DNA from: Phanerochaete sordida
Taxonomy: Eukaryota; Basidiomycota; Agaricomycetes; Polyporales; Phanerochaetaceae
Length of the DNA stretch: 64,000 nucleotides
Assembly (NCBI GenBank): GCA_019973155.2
Contig: BPQB01000069.1
Coordinates: 1-64,000, forward strand
Direction: 5' to 3'
A program made the position numbers and the translations under genes. Numbering within the stretch: the stretch's first letter is position 1; the number at the start of each line of letters is the position of its first letter. The notes beneath the pieces were generated by a model that worked only from the letters and a program-made list of their open reading frames with translations, did not search any database and had not been told where the DNA came from. Below, piece after piece: positions 1-11,129 of this stretch.

Positions 1-810
1 CGACTTGTATCGTGTTACTGACTCATAATATAGGTCAGATGTGCATCGAAAGCAAGTTCAGGCATGCCGTGACTTTCGGTACGCGTGTACGGCACTCCGG
101 TCTCCCAACATGCTCACCAACGGGTACTCAGCACGGCGCACTATGTTGCAGGTATGTAGGGGCGTGCGAGTCACTTGGATTGCGTTACTGAGCTATAATA
201 TAGGTGAAATATACATCGCTGGCACGTACGGACGTGCCAAAGCATTCGGTACACATGCACGGCACTTTGTTATTGCAGTAGGCTCACCATTCGGCGCACC
301 GTGCGGCGCACCATATTGCAGTTATGTAGCGGCGCGCGACCGACTTGTATCGTGTTACTGACTCATAATATAGGTCAGATGTGCATCGAAAGCAAGTTCA
401 GGCATGCCGTGACTTTCGGTACGCGTGTACGGCACTCCGGTCTCCCAACATGCTCACCAACGGGTACAGAGCACGGCGCACTATGTTGCAGGTATGTAGG
501 GGCGTGCGAGTGACTTGGATCGCGTTACTGAGCTATAATATAGGCTAGATATGCGTTGCAAGCAAGCCCAAACGTGCCGAAGCATTCGGTACGCATGTAC
601 GGCACTTCGGTGTCCACCATGCGACACACGACTGGTGCGCCGTATTCAAGGTATGTAGGGGAGCGCGAGTTGCCTATTACTGAGTCGCTATATAGCTCGT
701 ATTTACATCGCACGCTAGCCCTGTCGCGCAGGCACTTGGGGGGATCCATGCACGGCATCTCGGTGCCCATGCTTCAAGCATGTGGCGCGTTTCACGGCCG
801 CGACGTACGA
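1..810. repeat. ~170 bp satellite with 340 bp higher-order period
   Basis: About five tandem monomers of roughly 170 bp, each with a TATAATATAGG-like block followed by a GGTACGCRTGTACGGCACT-like block. The blocks recur near 25, 194, 365, 534 and, degenerately, 690. Bases 1-127 are repeated almost exactly at 341-467, so alternate monomers are more alike than neighbours and the array has a dimeric 340 bp period. The last copy (about 670-810) is strongly diverged, as expected at an array edge. The array is open at the left window edge. Short open frames across it follow from the repeat and I do not treat them as genes. Confidence 0.85.
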
Positions 811-1609
811 TCAATTTGAGCCGCGTCATGTCGAACAGAACTGCGGGTCTTCATTGAGAAGAAAGAGTATAAATGTAGATATCTCATACGCCCGTTCATG
901 CCTGACGTAGCTTTCAATACACCGTACTGCGCGTCGAAAGGGCGCTTAGCGCTCTGGTTACGCCACAAACGTTAACTTCTGCTCGTCTCGCGTGAATGAT
1001 TCCGCAACAGACCTATGGCATCTACGAGAACTATGTAAGAACCGCGTTTAGCTACTGCAGGGCTCTGTGCCGACCTGGCGTGCGTGGTAATCGCTCTGCT
1101 GGCCGAGGCGGTCCACCGGCATCATCGTCGACGCTGGGGACGAACCACAGCCGTCGCACGCATATATGCTGCAACAGCAAAGCGCGCTATACGTCAGAGA
1201 GGTACACACGTATGACGTTTGAGCGGGCAGCTGCGAAGGGGAGCGACGAGTTGTCCGGAGGCGAACGGGCGGGCAGTCGCGAGGCGGACGAGCGGGCAGT
1301 CGCAAGGCGAACGGGCGGGCACAGCATGGTCTCACCCTATCGCGATGACGTCGACATCCGAGACCGGCAGCTGGAGGCCTGGTGGCTGAGATTATCGCGA
1401 GATAACCAGGCACAGGCACTCGCCGAATCAGCGCGCCATCGCGATGGCTTCGATAGAGCGCGAAAACTTCAAAGCAATAACAGTGCCTTACACGAAGCGA
1501 CGCGGCGCGCGGACGATGCGGACACGGACGGCTGAATCAGTCCAAACTTTTCACACTGCGACGAGGCGTACAGGATTGACTACGAAGTACAGGTCACAGC
1601 CGCAAGACG
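811..1609. other. Intergenic stretch, no gene supported
   Basis: I see no coherent gene here. A 179-codon plus-strand frame (996-1535) has no recognisable domain, and its charge comes from a short imperfect direct repeat of GGCGAACGGGCGGGCAGTCGC type at about 1258-1322. A TATA-like GTATAAATG lies at about 868. Confidence 0.5.
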
Positions 1610-2906
1610 TTAACGAGAAAGGGTTCGGGAGGACGGGAAGTGTTCGATATACAGGGCGTCGGCGGCCTCGACCGTGGAGGCGGGAAAGGCCCAGGCGGAG
1701 CGGCTGTTGCCGCGGGCAGCCATGTAGGCGTCGCTGAAGGAGCATGAGTCAGCCGCTAAGCGATGAGACACAAGGACACTCACCGGTCATAGTATACGCC
1801 GGGGCGTAATCCACGCACGACAACCCAGGCCGCCGGCGAAGGGATAACGCGCGCCACGAAAGCAGCTACGCAGATCAGATAAGCTCGAACGATTGCCGGA
1901 AGGAACTTACCGCATGAAGGCGTCGGTGCCGGCGTTGAACCGGTAGAGCCCGAGGCGAAGGGCGCCGCAGTCGGGGCAGTCGGCGCGTCGTCGGCAGTCG
2001 CAGTCGGGGCGGCAGGTGCGTCAGTGGCGGTTGGGGCAGCGGGTGCGTCGGTGTCGGCGTCGGCAGGGGCAGCGGGGGCAGCAGGGGCAGCGGGGGCGTC
2101 GTTGGCAGTAGCGGGCGCATCGTTCGCGGCTGTCTGCGGCCCACCTTCGTCTTCGCTCATCGAGGCATCATCGAACTGAGACAGCAGGTATTGAAGGCGC
2201 TCCTGCGCCTCGACGTCGGAGACGATGTACGGGACCAGCGACTGTGGAGACACCTTGCCGTGGACGCGCCCCTGCATGCACCCGGCCTTCCAGGCGCAGT
2301 ACATGTCCCGGTACGACGAATACTTCTTGCTGGAGTTGTTCGGCCAGCCGGTCGTCAAGGACATGACGAGGTCGCTGGAAGCGGGCGTGAGTGGAGATTT
2401 GCGACGAGCGAGATATACGTACACGTTGGTGAAACAGCCGACGTAACGGCCGCAGTAGACGGCGTACCAGCCGTCGATGATTTCGACGACAGGCTGGGGG
2501 GGCATCGGAGAGTGCTCGCTCATCTCCAGCTGCCGATTGATCAGCTCCAGCTGCGCATACCTGGTGAGTCGAGCCGCATGATTAGCCGAGCACATCAGAG
2601 ACAATGGCATGCTTACACTTCAGCTGGAACCCGTCGAGCAGCGGCGACCTGAGCGATCGATCGGTAAGACGGACCGGCCGCCGCTGGTGCAGCCTGGTCG
2701 GAAGCGGGCGTAGCCTGAGGCGAAGACGTCGGTGGGGTGGTCTGGGACGGCGGCGGCGGCTGGGTGGCTTGGCTCGACGGCAGGTCGCTAGAGGGCACCG
2801 ACGTCTCCCTGCGAGGACAAGGTGTCAGTGTCAGGTTCAGTCCGAAGACGTGCGAGGCTTACCGATCGGGGCCCATTTCTCCAGACGCGGTCGCCTTGTA
2901 CTGCAT
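1610..2906 (-). CDS. Protein with two RNase H1 N-terminal (viroplasmin-type) domains
   Basis: Six exons read on the minus strand: 2906-2863, 2808-2617, 2560-2423, 2374-1911, 1865-1784 and 1733-1610. All introns are 45-60 nt and GT-AG. The product is about 347 aa. After a Pro/Ser/Gln-rich N-terminus comes a first domain with W-Y-A-V-x-C-G-R-x-x-G-x-F, then G-W-P-N-N-S-S-K-K-Y and an A-W-K-A-G-C helix. An Ala/Pro/Asp-rich linker follows, then a second domain starting W-V-V-V-R-G-L-R-P-G-V-Y. This pattern is the small Cauli_VI/RNase H1 N-terminal fold that binds RNA/DNA hybrids or dsRNA. No RNase H catalytic domain is present, so a nuclease role is not indicated. The start was chosen because a minus-strand TATA (about 3018-3026) lies ~115 bp upstream and this is the first ATG after it. 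The gene is divergent from the neighbour at 3217. Confidence 0.75.
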
Positions 2907-3216
2907 GTCGGCGGACAGGCAGCAGAAGGCGGCGGGACGAGGGGGAGGGCTGAACGAGTCGCGAGAGGGTGGTGGTGCAGGAAAAGGAGCGTTGGGGCGA
3001 CGGGGGCGCCGGCAAGACTTATATACCTGAAAAGCCGCAATCAGAACGCAAGTCCAGGCGGGAAAATCAGGGCGCACCGCGAATCGCGCCATCGCGCCAT
3101 CGCGCCATCGCGCCATCGATCCGACGAGAGTCGTCCGAAACTTCGTCAGGAGGGCGACGCCCTGGCTTGTCTCCACCACGCCGGACACCTCTGCGGTCAG
3201 CTCTGTCACTCTCGCC
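2907..3216. promoter_or_regulatory. Shared divergent promoter with 8 bp tandem repeat
   Basis: This 310 bp space separates two divergent genes. It holds a TATA-like GTATATAAG on the minus strand at about 3018-3026, serving the leftward gene, and four perfect copies of ATCGCGCC at 3083-3114 plus a partial fifth. The repeat sits about 100 bp before the rightward ATG. Whether it binds a factor cannot be told from sequence. Confidence 0.5.
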
Positions 3217-6200
3217 ATGCTTACCATGCAACCGCCGAGCAGCCCATCGCAGCCAGAAAATAACCCCACTCAGACGGACAGTTCTCTGGACGGTCCCGAC
3301 CAAGACTCGGTGACCACGACAGCTTCTGCCCAGGTCGACCCGGTCGCCCCTACGGCCAGCAACAGCGATCCCCCGCCGCTGGGCCCTCCCTTGACCCCCG
3401 TGTCCGATGACGACGACGACGACGAGATCAAGTTCGTCCACGCCAGCGGCAGGTCGAGGACGAAGGAGCAACGGCTGGCGGCCGTCGGCAAGAAGTCTGG
3501 CCATCCTGGGCGCTTCACCGGGGCGTCTGCCGACTACCTGCAAGGCTTCGTCAAGCAGTACGAAGACATCATGAGAACGTACGGGGGGAAGTCGAACGAG
3601 CTCGAAGAGTTCTACGTCGACTTACGCAAGACCTTCTGGGAGACCTTCAAGTGGCAGGAGATCCGCGAGATGTACGGCGAGGGGGGGAGGAAATGGGACA
3701 AGGGTCGAACGATGCGCGCCGCAAACGACGTGAGTCTAGTGATTAACCCAGGATCAGTGCCGTGCTCACTACCAGCAGTCGATAAAAGGATACTACACTT
3801 ACCGGTGGACGCGCCTCAACGGACGCGGCGATCGCAATAACCCGTTCAAGGGGTTCGCGAAGAACTTGCGCAAGCCGACCGCCCCGCGCCCCAAGAGCGT
3901 CACCGCGGTTCAGCTCTACCTGTCGGAAAACATCGCGCGCGTCAACGAGCTGTACACGACTCGTAAGGAGGATTCCGGCAGAAGCGGTATCGCATTGCGT
4001 ACCATAATTGCCAAGGAGCTGCTGCTGGAAGAGGACGAGGAGACGCAGGGGGAGTGGGCAAGGAGGGCGAAGGAGGCGAACCAGGCGGCAGATGAGACGT
4101 ACCGCGAGCAGAACGCGGGCGCGCCGTCCGACGACCCAGAGGACCAAGAGGAGTACGTTGCTGTACTTTAAGACTGTCGTGATTCAGGTGTTGACGTTCC
4201 GTGGGTCCCGCAGAGCGCGAAACCGCCTAGTCGTGTTCTTGAAGCCGTTCTGGAGCTTGCTGACGCAGTACACCGGCCTGCGAAACTTCACCCTTCTCGC
4301 TGGGAATCCCCCCGAGGAAGGGGAAGAAGAGTACTTGTTAGCGGTAGTGAGTTCGGGGAAGACGGCGGAGAAATGTCCACGTCACTTTCACCTTTTCGAC
4401 CCCGAGAAGTTTGAGAAGCAGGTCCTCGGGACTTTCATGGAGTACCTGCAAGCGACCAAAGGTGCGCATTAGCTACAAAGTGCAGACAGAGCCTTACTGA
4501 AACAATGGCTGCAGAATCAGGGGGTGCACCTGCAGCTGGTGGTGGGGGCGGCGGCGAGTTACCTCGGTTCCGCATGCACGGCTGCGAGGACGACTCTACC
4601 GATGGTACGCGCGATCCAGAGCCAGAGGGTGCCGCGGGCGATGCACACGGAGCCATTCCTTCCGGCACTACGAGCCGCGCGACCACCGCGACGTCTGCGA
4701 ATTGTCCCCCCGGCGACACGGTGTCTGGCGCGACCAATCCGAGACCGAAACCGAAGCCGAAGCCGCGCGCCAAAAACCTCCAGGTTCCCGAGTGGGCTCA
4801 CCTTGCGCTCCGCACCTTGTTGAAATCCATGTCGCAGAAGGATATGGAGAAGGAGCTGGAGAGGTTGAACAAGATACCGGTCGAGCAGGAGGAGGTGTGG
4901 TCAAAGGAGAATCGCGACGCGATTTGGAGGCTTCGGGAGGTTGAGCGCGAGGATTTCGAAGCGACTCTTGCGCAGGAGCGCGCGCGCAAAGGACCACGTG
5001 ACGAGGCCGACTATGTTCCCGAAGAGGACGAAACGCCCGTTCCTCCCGCCTCCCCTCGTGTCACTCGGGGTCGTGTCGCGGCTCGACAATCCCAGTCCGC
5101 CGAAACTACGCCTCCCGAGCCCGGCGCTCAGACCGCCTTGGCGCAATCTGAGTCTGAGGCCCCTCTCCCGCAAGACGACCGCGGCTCTAGCCCGACACCG
5201 CCATCGCCCACCCGCGTGCAGCGCCAAGATGGCACTCATTCGCGCCATCCGGCTACCCTAGACGTAACGGGTCAACCTGGCGAGTTCCAAGAAGAAGCTC
5301 CCTTGGATCCTAAAGCACAAGGTCTCCCTGCAGGTACGCTCTTCGTCCGTTAGTTGGTACTGCACATAACTAACAGGCACGGCTCTCGCCGACTTTAGAG
5401 CCCACAACACCAGCAGTCACATTCCCTGCGTCGGTCTCAACAGCAGAGCTCTCTCGAGCTGCAGCTACCTTTGCTCCCACCGCCTCGACCGCTGGAGCCC
5501 TCGGAATCGGTGCCGGGCCCCAGGCTTCCCCTTCCCCTCCAGCGCCATGCTTCGACGATCTACCTGACAACGCGCAGTGGATCGAAGAACAGTACGACAC
5601 GCTCGTGAGCGCGCCTGTACCGCCTACCTACGAATATCTGTGGAAGAAGCTGCTGGCGGACTGGGTGGAGTTGGAGCGCGCTCTTGGCTTTGGTTACGCG
5701 GTGCGTCGTGGTTCTATCGTATGCTATCTCTTCCTCACTCTTCGGCGCAGCGATCCGGCTTCACACCTACGCAGAGACCCGCCGAAATCGGAGACTGGAT
5801 TCAACGCGCGCGTGCGAAGACTGTTGCCACCGACAAGGCCGGAGCCCCCACGTACAAAGCGCGGTGGACGGCATGGTGGTCCCTCTGCAACCCAGGCTGG
5901 CGTGTACGCGACGACGACGGACACCCTGCCATCGGGGGGGCTGGCGACTGGTCGACGATGCTGATACCCGGAAAGAATGGGTGGATCAACATAATCTCGT
6001 CGCTGGTCTGCTTGGGGGCCGTCGCAGACGTCGAGGACTGGGCACGCAGCATGCTCGACGTCCAATGGGTCGTGCAGGAGGTTCTCGCCGCGAAGCTGTC
6101 GGAGCCGTACGTGCGCCGTGTCCTCTTATTTGGCTCACGTACTGATCCCTGGGCCTCTAGTGCTGCTGAGGGCGACACTCGCCCTGATTCGAGGAAGCGA

Positions 6201-6278
6201 GGGCCAGGCAAAGGTCCGAAAGGCCAGCCCGCAGCGAAGCGGGTCAAGAAGACGACGGCAGTGAGGAAGAGGAAGTGA
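3217..6278 (+). CDS. Large hypothetical protein of an unnamed agaricomycete family
   Basis: Seven exons fit one frame: 3217-3729, 3776-4152, 4214-4461, 4515-5333, 5399-5700, 5751-6106 and 6161-6278 (about 910 aa, TGA stop). The N-terminal ~70 residues are Ser/Pro/Asp-rich and end in an acidic D6 run. Next come a globular helical part (Y-L-Q-G-F-V-K-Q-Y; F-W-E-T-F-K-W), a Y-Y-T-Y-R-W segment, and a L-T-Q-Y-T-G-L-R-N-F block. From memory, this order matches hypothetical proteins that are highly expanded in agaricomycetes. The second half holds a low-complexity linker, a Trp-rich helical region and a Lys/Arg-rich C-terminus (K-R-V-K-K plus R-K-R-K) that would suit nuclear localisation. A second ATG lies at 3226. 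No enzymatic motif is visible and the function is unknown. Confidence 0.75.
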
Positions 6279-6359
6279 TCGCGGTCACGCTGATCACTGG
6301 TGCGCGGGCGCACCATCGACGGGCGGAAGGGTGGACGAGAAGGGGCAGACAAGCGGGCG

Positions 6360-6735
6360 CGCGGGCGCGTGAGCGGGTGGACGGCAGGTACGAGGCCGCC
6401 GCGTACGCAGCCTGGCACGCAGGGCATGCATGTGCGCGGGCGCACGAGCGGGTGGACGGCAGGCGCAAGGCCGCCGCGTACGCCGCCTGGCACGCGGGGC
6501 GTGCATGTGCACGGGCGCACGAGCGGGTGGACGAGAGGCGCAAGGCCGCCGCGTACGCCGCCTGGCGTGGGTAGCGTGGAGGTGCACGGGTGCGCGAGCG
6601 GGTGGATGGCAGGCGCAAGGCCGCCGCGTACGCCGCCTGGCACGCGGGGCGTGCATGTGCACGGGCGCACGAGCGGGTGGACGAGAGGCGCAAGGCCGCC
6701 GCGTACGTCGCCTGGCGCGCAGGGCGTGCTACGAC
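6360..6735. repeat. 75 bp minisatellite, five copies
   Basis: Five tandem copies of a ~75 bp GC-rich unit containing GAGCGGGTGGA and GGCCGCCGCGTACG blocks. The GAGCGGGTGGA starts fall near 6372, 6448, 6523, 6598 and 6673. Because 75 is divisible by three and the unit lacks stops, long frames stay open on both strands. The array begins about 80 bp after the stop of the preceding gene. Confidence 0.85.
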
Positions 6736-6891
6736 ATGCCCAGCCATCTAGACTGCCTATGTACTGTATCCCTCGATGTATCAGGATTACATTCGTACTG
6801 CAAAACGACCAGCAGGTCCTCGTATAGGCTTGAAAGGGGCGTATTTGCCCGCCCTAGGGCTCCAGAAGCGTGGGAACATATACCCGAAACT

Positions 6892-6990
6892 GGTAGACAG
6901 TCAGTCTACCCAATTTGGCCGGTCTACATAGCCGTACGAGAGCCCTGATGCTCGTGCGTAAGCTGGGTTTGAATCCCTGCCGCATATGGT
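6892..6990 (+). other. Pol III-like A and B boxes, possible tRNA-derived SINE head
   Basis: TAGCCGTACGAG at about 6928 resembles a tRNA A box with two mismatches. About 38 bp on, GGTTTGAATCC (about 6966) matches the B-box consensus with one mismatch. A 7 bp hairpin (GGTAGAC at 6892-6898 with GTCTACC at 6904-6910) precedes them. The sequence does not fold into a cloverleaf: no acceptor stem and a poor T stem. It is therefore not called a tRNA gene. A tRNA-derived SINE running into the following exon is possible but unproven. Confidence 0.3.
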
Positions 6991-7139
6991 AGGCAGCTCT
7001 GCCAGTCTGCACTACAGAGAGCAATGTCCAAAACATCGGGCAGGCTTGCCTGCCACAGGCCTGGCACTGGCCCTGGCCAATACTTTGCCCCGCCTGGGTT
7101 GACCCCTATGCCGATGTTTTGGCGACCACCCATAGGGTG

Positions 7140-9026
7140 CGAACCGTCGGAAACCGGCTGAGGGAGTTCAAGACGAAGCTTTGCGACAAATACGAGACTC
7201 GGGAGCTCAAGGTCGAGCAGAAAGCACGAACACGGCGCACGAAGCGTAAAGACGAGGCCGCAAATGCTGATGGCGATGCCGCGAATGCTAGTGGCAAGAC
7301 CAAAGGTACTGGCGACAAGGCCAAAGGCACTGGCGGCAAGACCAAAGGCACTGGCGGCAAGGCCAAAGGCGCTGGCGACAAGGGCGAAAGCACCAGCGAC
7401 AAGGGCAAAGGCAAGGCTGAAGATGTCGATGACCCATGTAAGCCTGCTCGTTGCTTTTTCATCTCACGAGCGCAGCGCTGACCGGTCACTTCACACTGGA
7501 TAGCTTCGGAGAAGAAGAAGAAGAAGAAGAAGGCCCCCAGGCGTATCGTAAAGTTTAATCTGAACACTGTGAAGGTACATGATATGGGCGATTATTCTCC
7601 AACCATTCGCGGGACGGGCACCGCGGATTCCTACTCCACGCAATTTGTACGACTGAGTCCGCCTACTCCGTCTGCAACAATACTGATGTGCCTTCTAGGC
7701 CGAACAGCTCCACCATAAGTCGAAATCGAGTTTCCCTCTGACAGGGGGGAAGGAAGTTCCGATGCGGTTGGCTGCGATACAAACGCGGGAGGCCGCAGTT
7801 GCAGAGCTGAGCAGAACTACGGAGCGCAACCATCAGGGCAAGCGGAAGCGGCGCATGGCGTTGCTCAGGAACGACCCCGAGAAGCCCTTTACCGTGGCGG
7901 TGAACGACACGAAGTCTCCGATCTCAATTCAAGCCCTCATGCAAGAGGACGATGCGGCTGTAAAGGTATGCAGCGCCTTTCGCTCAGTCTGCCGAGTGAC
8001 GAATAAGCACTACAGGGCTTCTACGGGAAATTAAAGGACCATCTCTTGCCTCGCTTGAAAGCCTTGCATACGAGCGGACGACCCATGAACGCTCAAGAAC
8101 AAGCTTCACCAGGAAAAATTCAGATTCTCCATGACAAGATATACGAACATGGACAGATCTTCGTGAACTACACGACGTACGACGTGAGGCGCGCCCACGA
8201 TCTCCTACGGCCACGAAGCAAGAAATCCAAGCTAGATGTGATGGTCCTTGCCGATCCCACCCTTTCCGAAAACGAAGGACCATGCCCTCGGTTCTGGTAC
8301 GCCCGTGTTCTCGGTGTATATCACGCCTTCGTCAAGTACAACGGTCCCGGGCAACACCACAGCGAGCGCGAGGCCGTCTGCTTCCTCTGGGTGCGCTGGT
8401 ACGAGACGATCAACCCCGAGTCATTCGGATGGGAGAACTCTGAACTCGAAAGGCTCTCTTTCCCTCCGGTTCAGGGGGAGAACTCCTTTGGATTTATCAA
8501 TCCTGCTGACGTCGTTCGCGCTGCACACATCATCCCTTCATTCTCAGATGGCAAGAAGCATCCCGACGGCGGAGGCTCATCATTGCGCGCTGGAGATGCG
8601 GACGAATGGCGGGCATACTTCGTCGGACGGTCAGCCGCAAATATCCCTAGTTCTTGATTTCGGCGTGAACTGACATGGACTCATAGGTTTTCCGATAGAG
8701 ATTTGACCATGCGCGAGCATTGGGGAATGGGAGTAGGCCACGTCTACTCCAAGGATCGCCCTTGTGCTGCTCGGCTAGCGGAGCACCAGCGCAGTGACGA
8801 GGACATGATTTCTGACTTCGCCAGTGAGGAATACGACGGCTACGACGGCGAGATTTCTGACGACCCAAATGCCGAGTGGGGTTTGGAAGATAGGCTGGCA
8901 GAGTTTACAGATTCTGAATACGAAGAAGATGAGGACGAGGAAGATGACGAGGAAGAGGAGTGGGACGAGGGCGAGGACGAGGACGAGGATGGCGAGCGTA
9001 GCTCGAAGAGGCGTAGAGAATACTAG
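7140..9026 (+). CDS. Hypothetical protein of an abundant agaricomycete family, acidic C-terminus
   Basis: Five exons: about 7140-7437, 7504-7646, 7698-7965, 8016-8629 and 8687-9026 (TAG), at least ~550 aa. The true start is unclear. The first exon may follow an acceptor at CCCATAG just before 7140, and no convincing upstream ATG was found. Domains in order are a repetitive Lys/Gly/Thr region (T-G-G-K-T-K-G type repeats), an AAG-codon poly-Lys run, and a globular core with N-Y-T-T-Y-D-V-R-R, W-Y-A-R-V-L-G-V-Y-H and F-L-W-V-R-W-Y. The core ends with F-S-D-R-D-L-T-M-R and G-M-G-V-G-H, followed by a strongly Asp/Glu-rich tail. From memory this core signature recurs in large numbers of agaricomycete hypothetical proteins. 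The role is unknown. A mobile-element link is possible, but no transposase motif is seen. Confidence 0.7.
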
Positions 9027-11129
9027 ATTTAGTAGCGCCCATTTCCATATCAGGATAATCGTTGCTGAAACTGCGAGGGCTCGAGCGCATTTGGTCTAAA
9101 TGATGGCCTTAAACCGCAAGAGCTTTAAGCGCTTCACTACCTGCAGAAACATTCGTCCCTTTCCTCAACCTTTCCTCAGCCCTTCCCCTCAGTCCTCGAA
9201 CAACGTATCGCTATCGACACACATACTTCTCCCGAACGGCCAAGCAATCTATGTCACTCTCCTCCCCCTCCCCCTCCCCTCCGCCCTCCCCCGACGTGTG
9301 CTGAGATTCAGCCACGTCAGGTCAAGATTCCTCTCGTCCTGCCTGTTCCGTGACTCGTGCTGGTTTCAGCCGTGTCTACGAGAACACAGTTCCGTCGCAT
9401 AGCCCCGGGCTTGAAGTTAGGCCACAGCCACAAATTTTCATCCTAGACTTGGACTCGAATGCTCCGCGCACCATCCTTTTCGACTTCATGGCCTATGCAT
9501 AACTTCGCCGTGACCGGATGATTGTTGCGACATGCAGACCCAAATCTCAAGAAGGGCGCGTCGATGACAGGGAGGTCGTGCAGAGAGCTGGGGGGGGGGG
9601 GGGGCGCCGGGAACGGCAAAGCGGAGAGCGGAGGCAGGGAGCGGGTGGGGCTCGCGAAGATTGAGCTCACAATGGCGGCCCCTAGTTGCTTGTGCGCTCC
9701 TTGTGTCAAGCACGGCACTGCCGGTTCAGCAGCGGCGTCTGGAGCCCGCGAAGGCCGCACATGTGAAGAAAACAGTATGTTCTCTCGCTGAAAGTAGGTG
9801 TTTGTATGGACATAGTTGCTGATGCGTTCGCCAGCCTGTCTTCTACGATGTCCCAGATAAAGCCTTCAAGTTCTAAATATCGGTATGATCTCTGTTTAAT
9901 AGCCTATGCCACCAGCCTCACGATGCAGAATGATACAGAAAGCCCTCTCGGTCCCCTCCTTGTGTGACCAAATCATGAGAGCGTCGAAAGCACAACTAGG
10001 CGTATGTAACAAGAGCGCAAGGCTTTCTTCCAGCTCCACAGCCTTGTGGCATCAGCTTCGTGAGTATGGTAGGCATCGACTCGCTGACAAACATCACTGA
10101 GCGACAGACAGATGCTGCTTACTTTGCGCCTGGGAACTCCTGGCTGGGACTCATCGGAGACACTGATATTTGACATCTCTGTCCGAACGACCCTTGTTGC
10201 TGTCTTTCGCGCTGCGCTGTTTCTCCAGCTGTGAACTGGGACAAAGCTTCGCATATGCTAGGGCTATGGTCAGGTGGGCTTGTCGCAGTCTCTCCAGCAT
10301 GCAAGATTCTGATGTCGAGAAGATCCAGCTCATGGTTTCCGAAGATATACGGCCCGCATTCCAACAGAAAAGGACAGCTCGCCCCAGTCTGGTGGCCGTC
10401 TATGTTAGCATCTTGCAGGACGACAGAATGTTCGCGTGGCCGCCTAGGCAATCGCACCACGTTCCATCCTTTACCGTCTCCCCTCCCTCCCTGATACTGG
10501 GCTTCTCTCGTCATGATGGTGTGGTGGTGACACCTCTTTCACATCACTGAAGGTTCTCAAACTTCCGATAAAGCTCCTGTAGTGCCCGTCGTTCGCTGTT
10601 AATGATAAGCTGAGCGGCGCCGATGCTACTGCCGCTCGTAGCTAGCGAAGCGCCCATCTTTCCCCATTCCGATCGGCAGAACAACCCACTCCGACACATA
10701 CAAAACACCACTCGACCGTTTGCCGTGCAATCGCCGTGCTTAGACTGGATTTTGGTGCTGACGCCCTCTCAACTACACAAGGAGGCGACTTTCAAGTGAC
10801 AATCTTGTGCGAGAGCTGGCTGAACGGCCGACCCTAGCCTCCAGCTCCCGTACCAGCACAGTTCTTAAGCCTACGTACCCCCTGACCTTGACCGAGGCGC
10901 GCACCATCACGGCACTTACACCGTCTGGACTCACCGAATGGTGTAGTTCGACGAAGCCATATATCGGGGCCCGACTCAAACTACCCCAGTCGTCTGGCGA
11001 GAATACAGTCATCGTTGCACGACCTGTTCAGCTGGCTGAAACGAGGCCGGAGAGATCCACAAGGGTGCGAATGTCGCGGTTACCATCCACGAGGACGCTT
11101 AGAAGGAGGAGGGAGACGATTAGAAGGAG
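9027..11129. other. Intergenic region, no gene supported; G15 run
   Basis: No frame here has a recognisable domain or a convincing chain of exons. Notable local sequence: a pyrimidine-rich CCCCTCCCC tract at about 9259-9292 and a homopolymer of 15 G at 9590-9604. A weakly coding-like stretch at 10170-10540 is open on both strands, but I could not place it in a family. Confidence 0.4.

Noticed and set aside
1..810. CRISPR array
   Set aside because: Direct ~170 bp monomers without short repeat-spacer alternation; the genome is eukaryotic.
996..1535. 179-codon plus-strand frame
   Set aside because: Low-complexity, no domain, partly made by a short direct repeat.
6244..6827. Long frames across the 75 bp repeat on both strands
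   Set aside because: Explained by a stop-free repeat unit divisible by three.
6920..6995. tRNA gene
   Set aside because: The A and B box strings are present but no acceptor stem or proper T stem can be formed.
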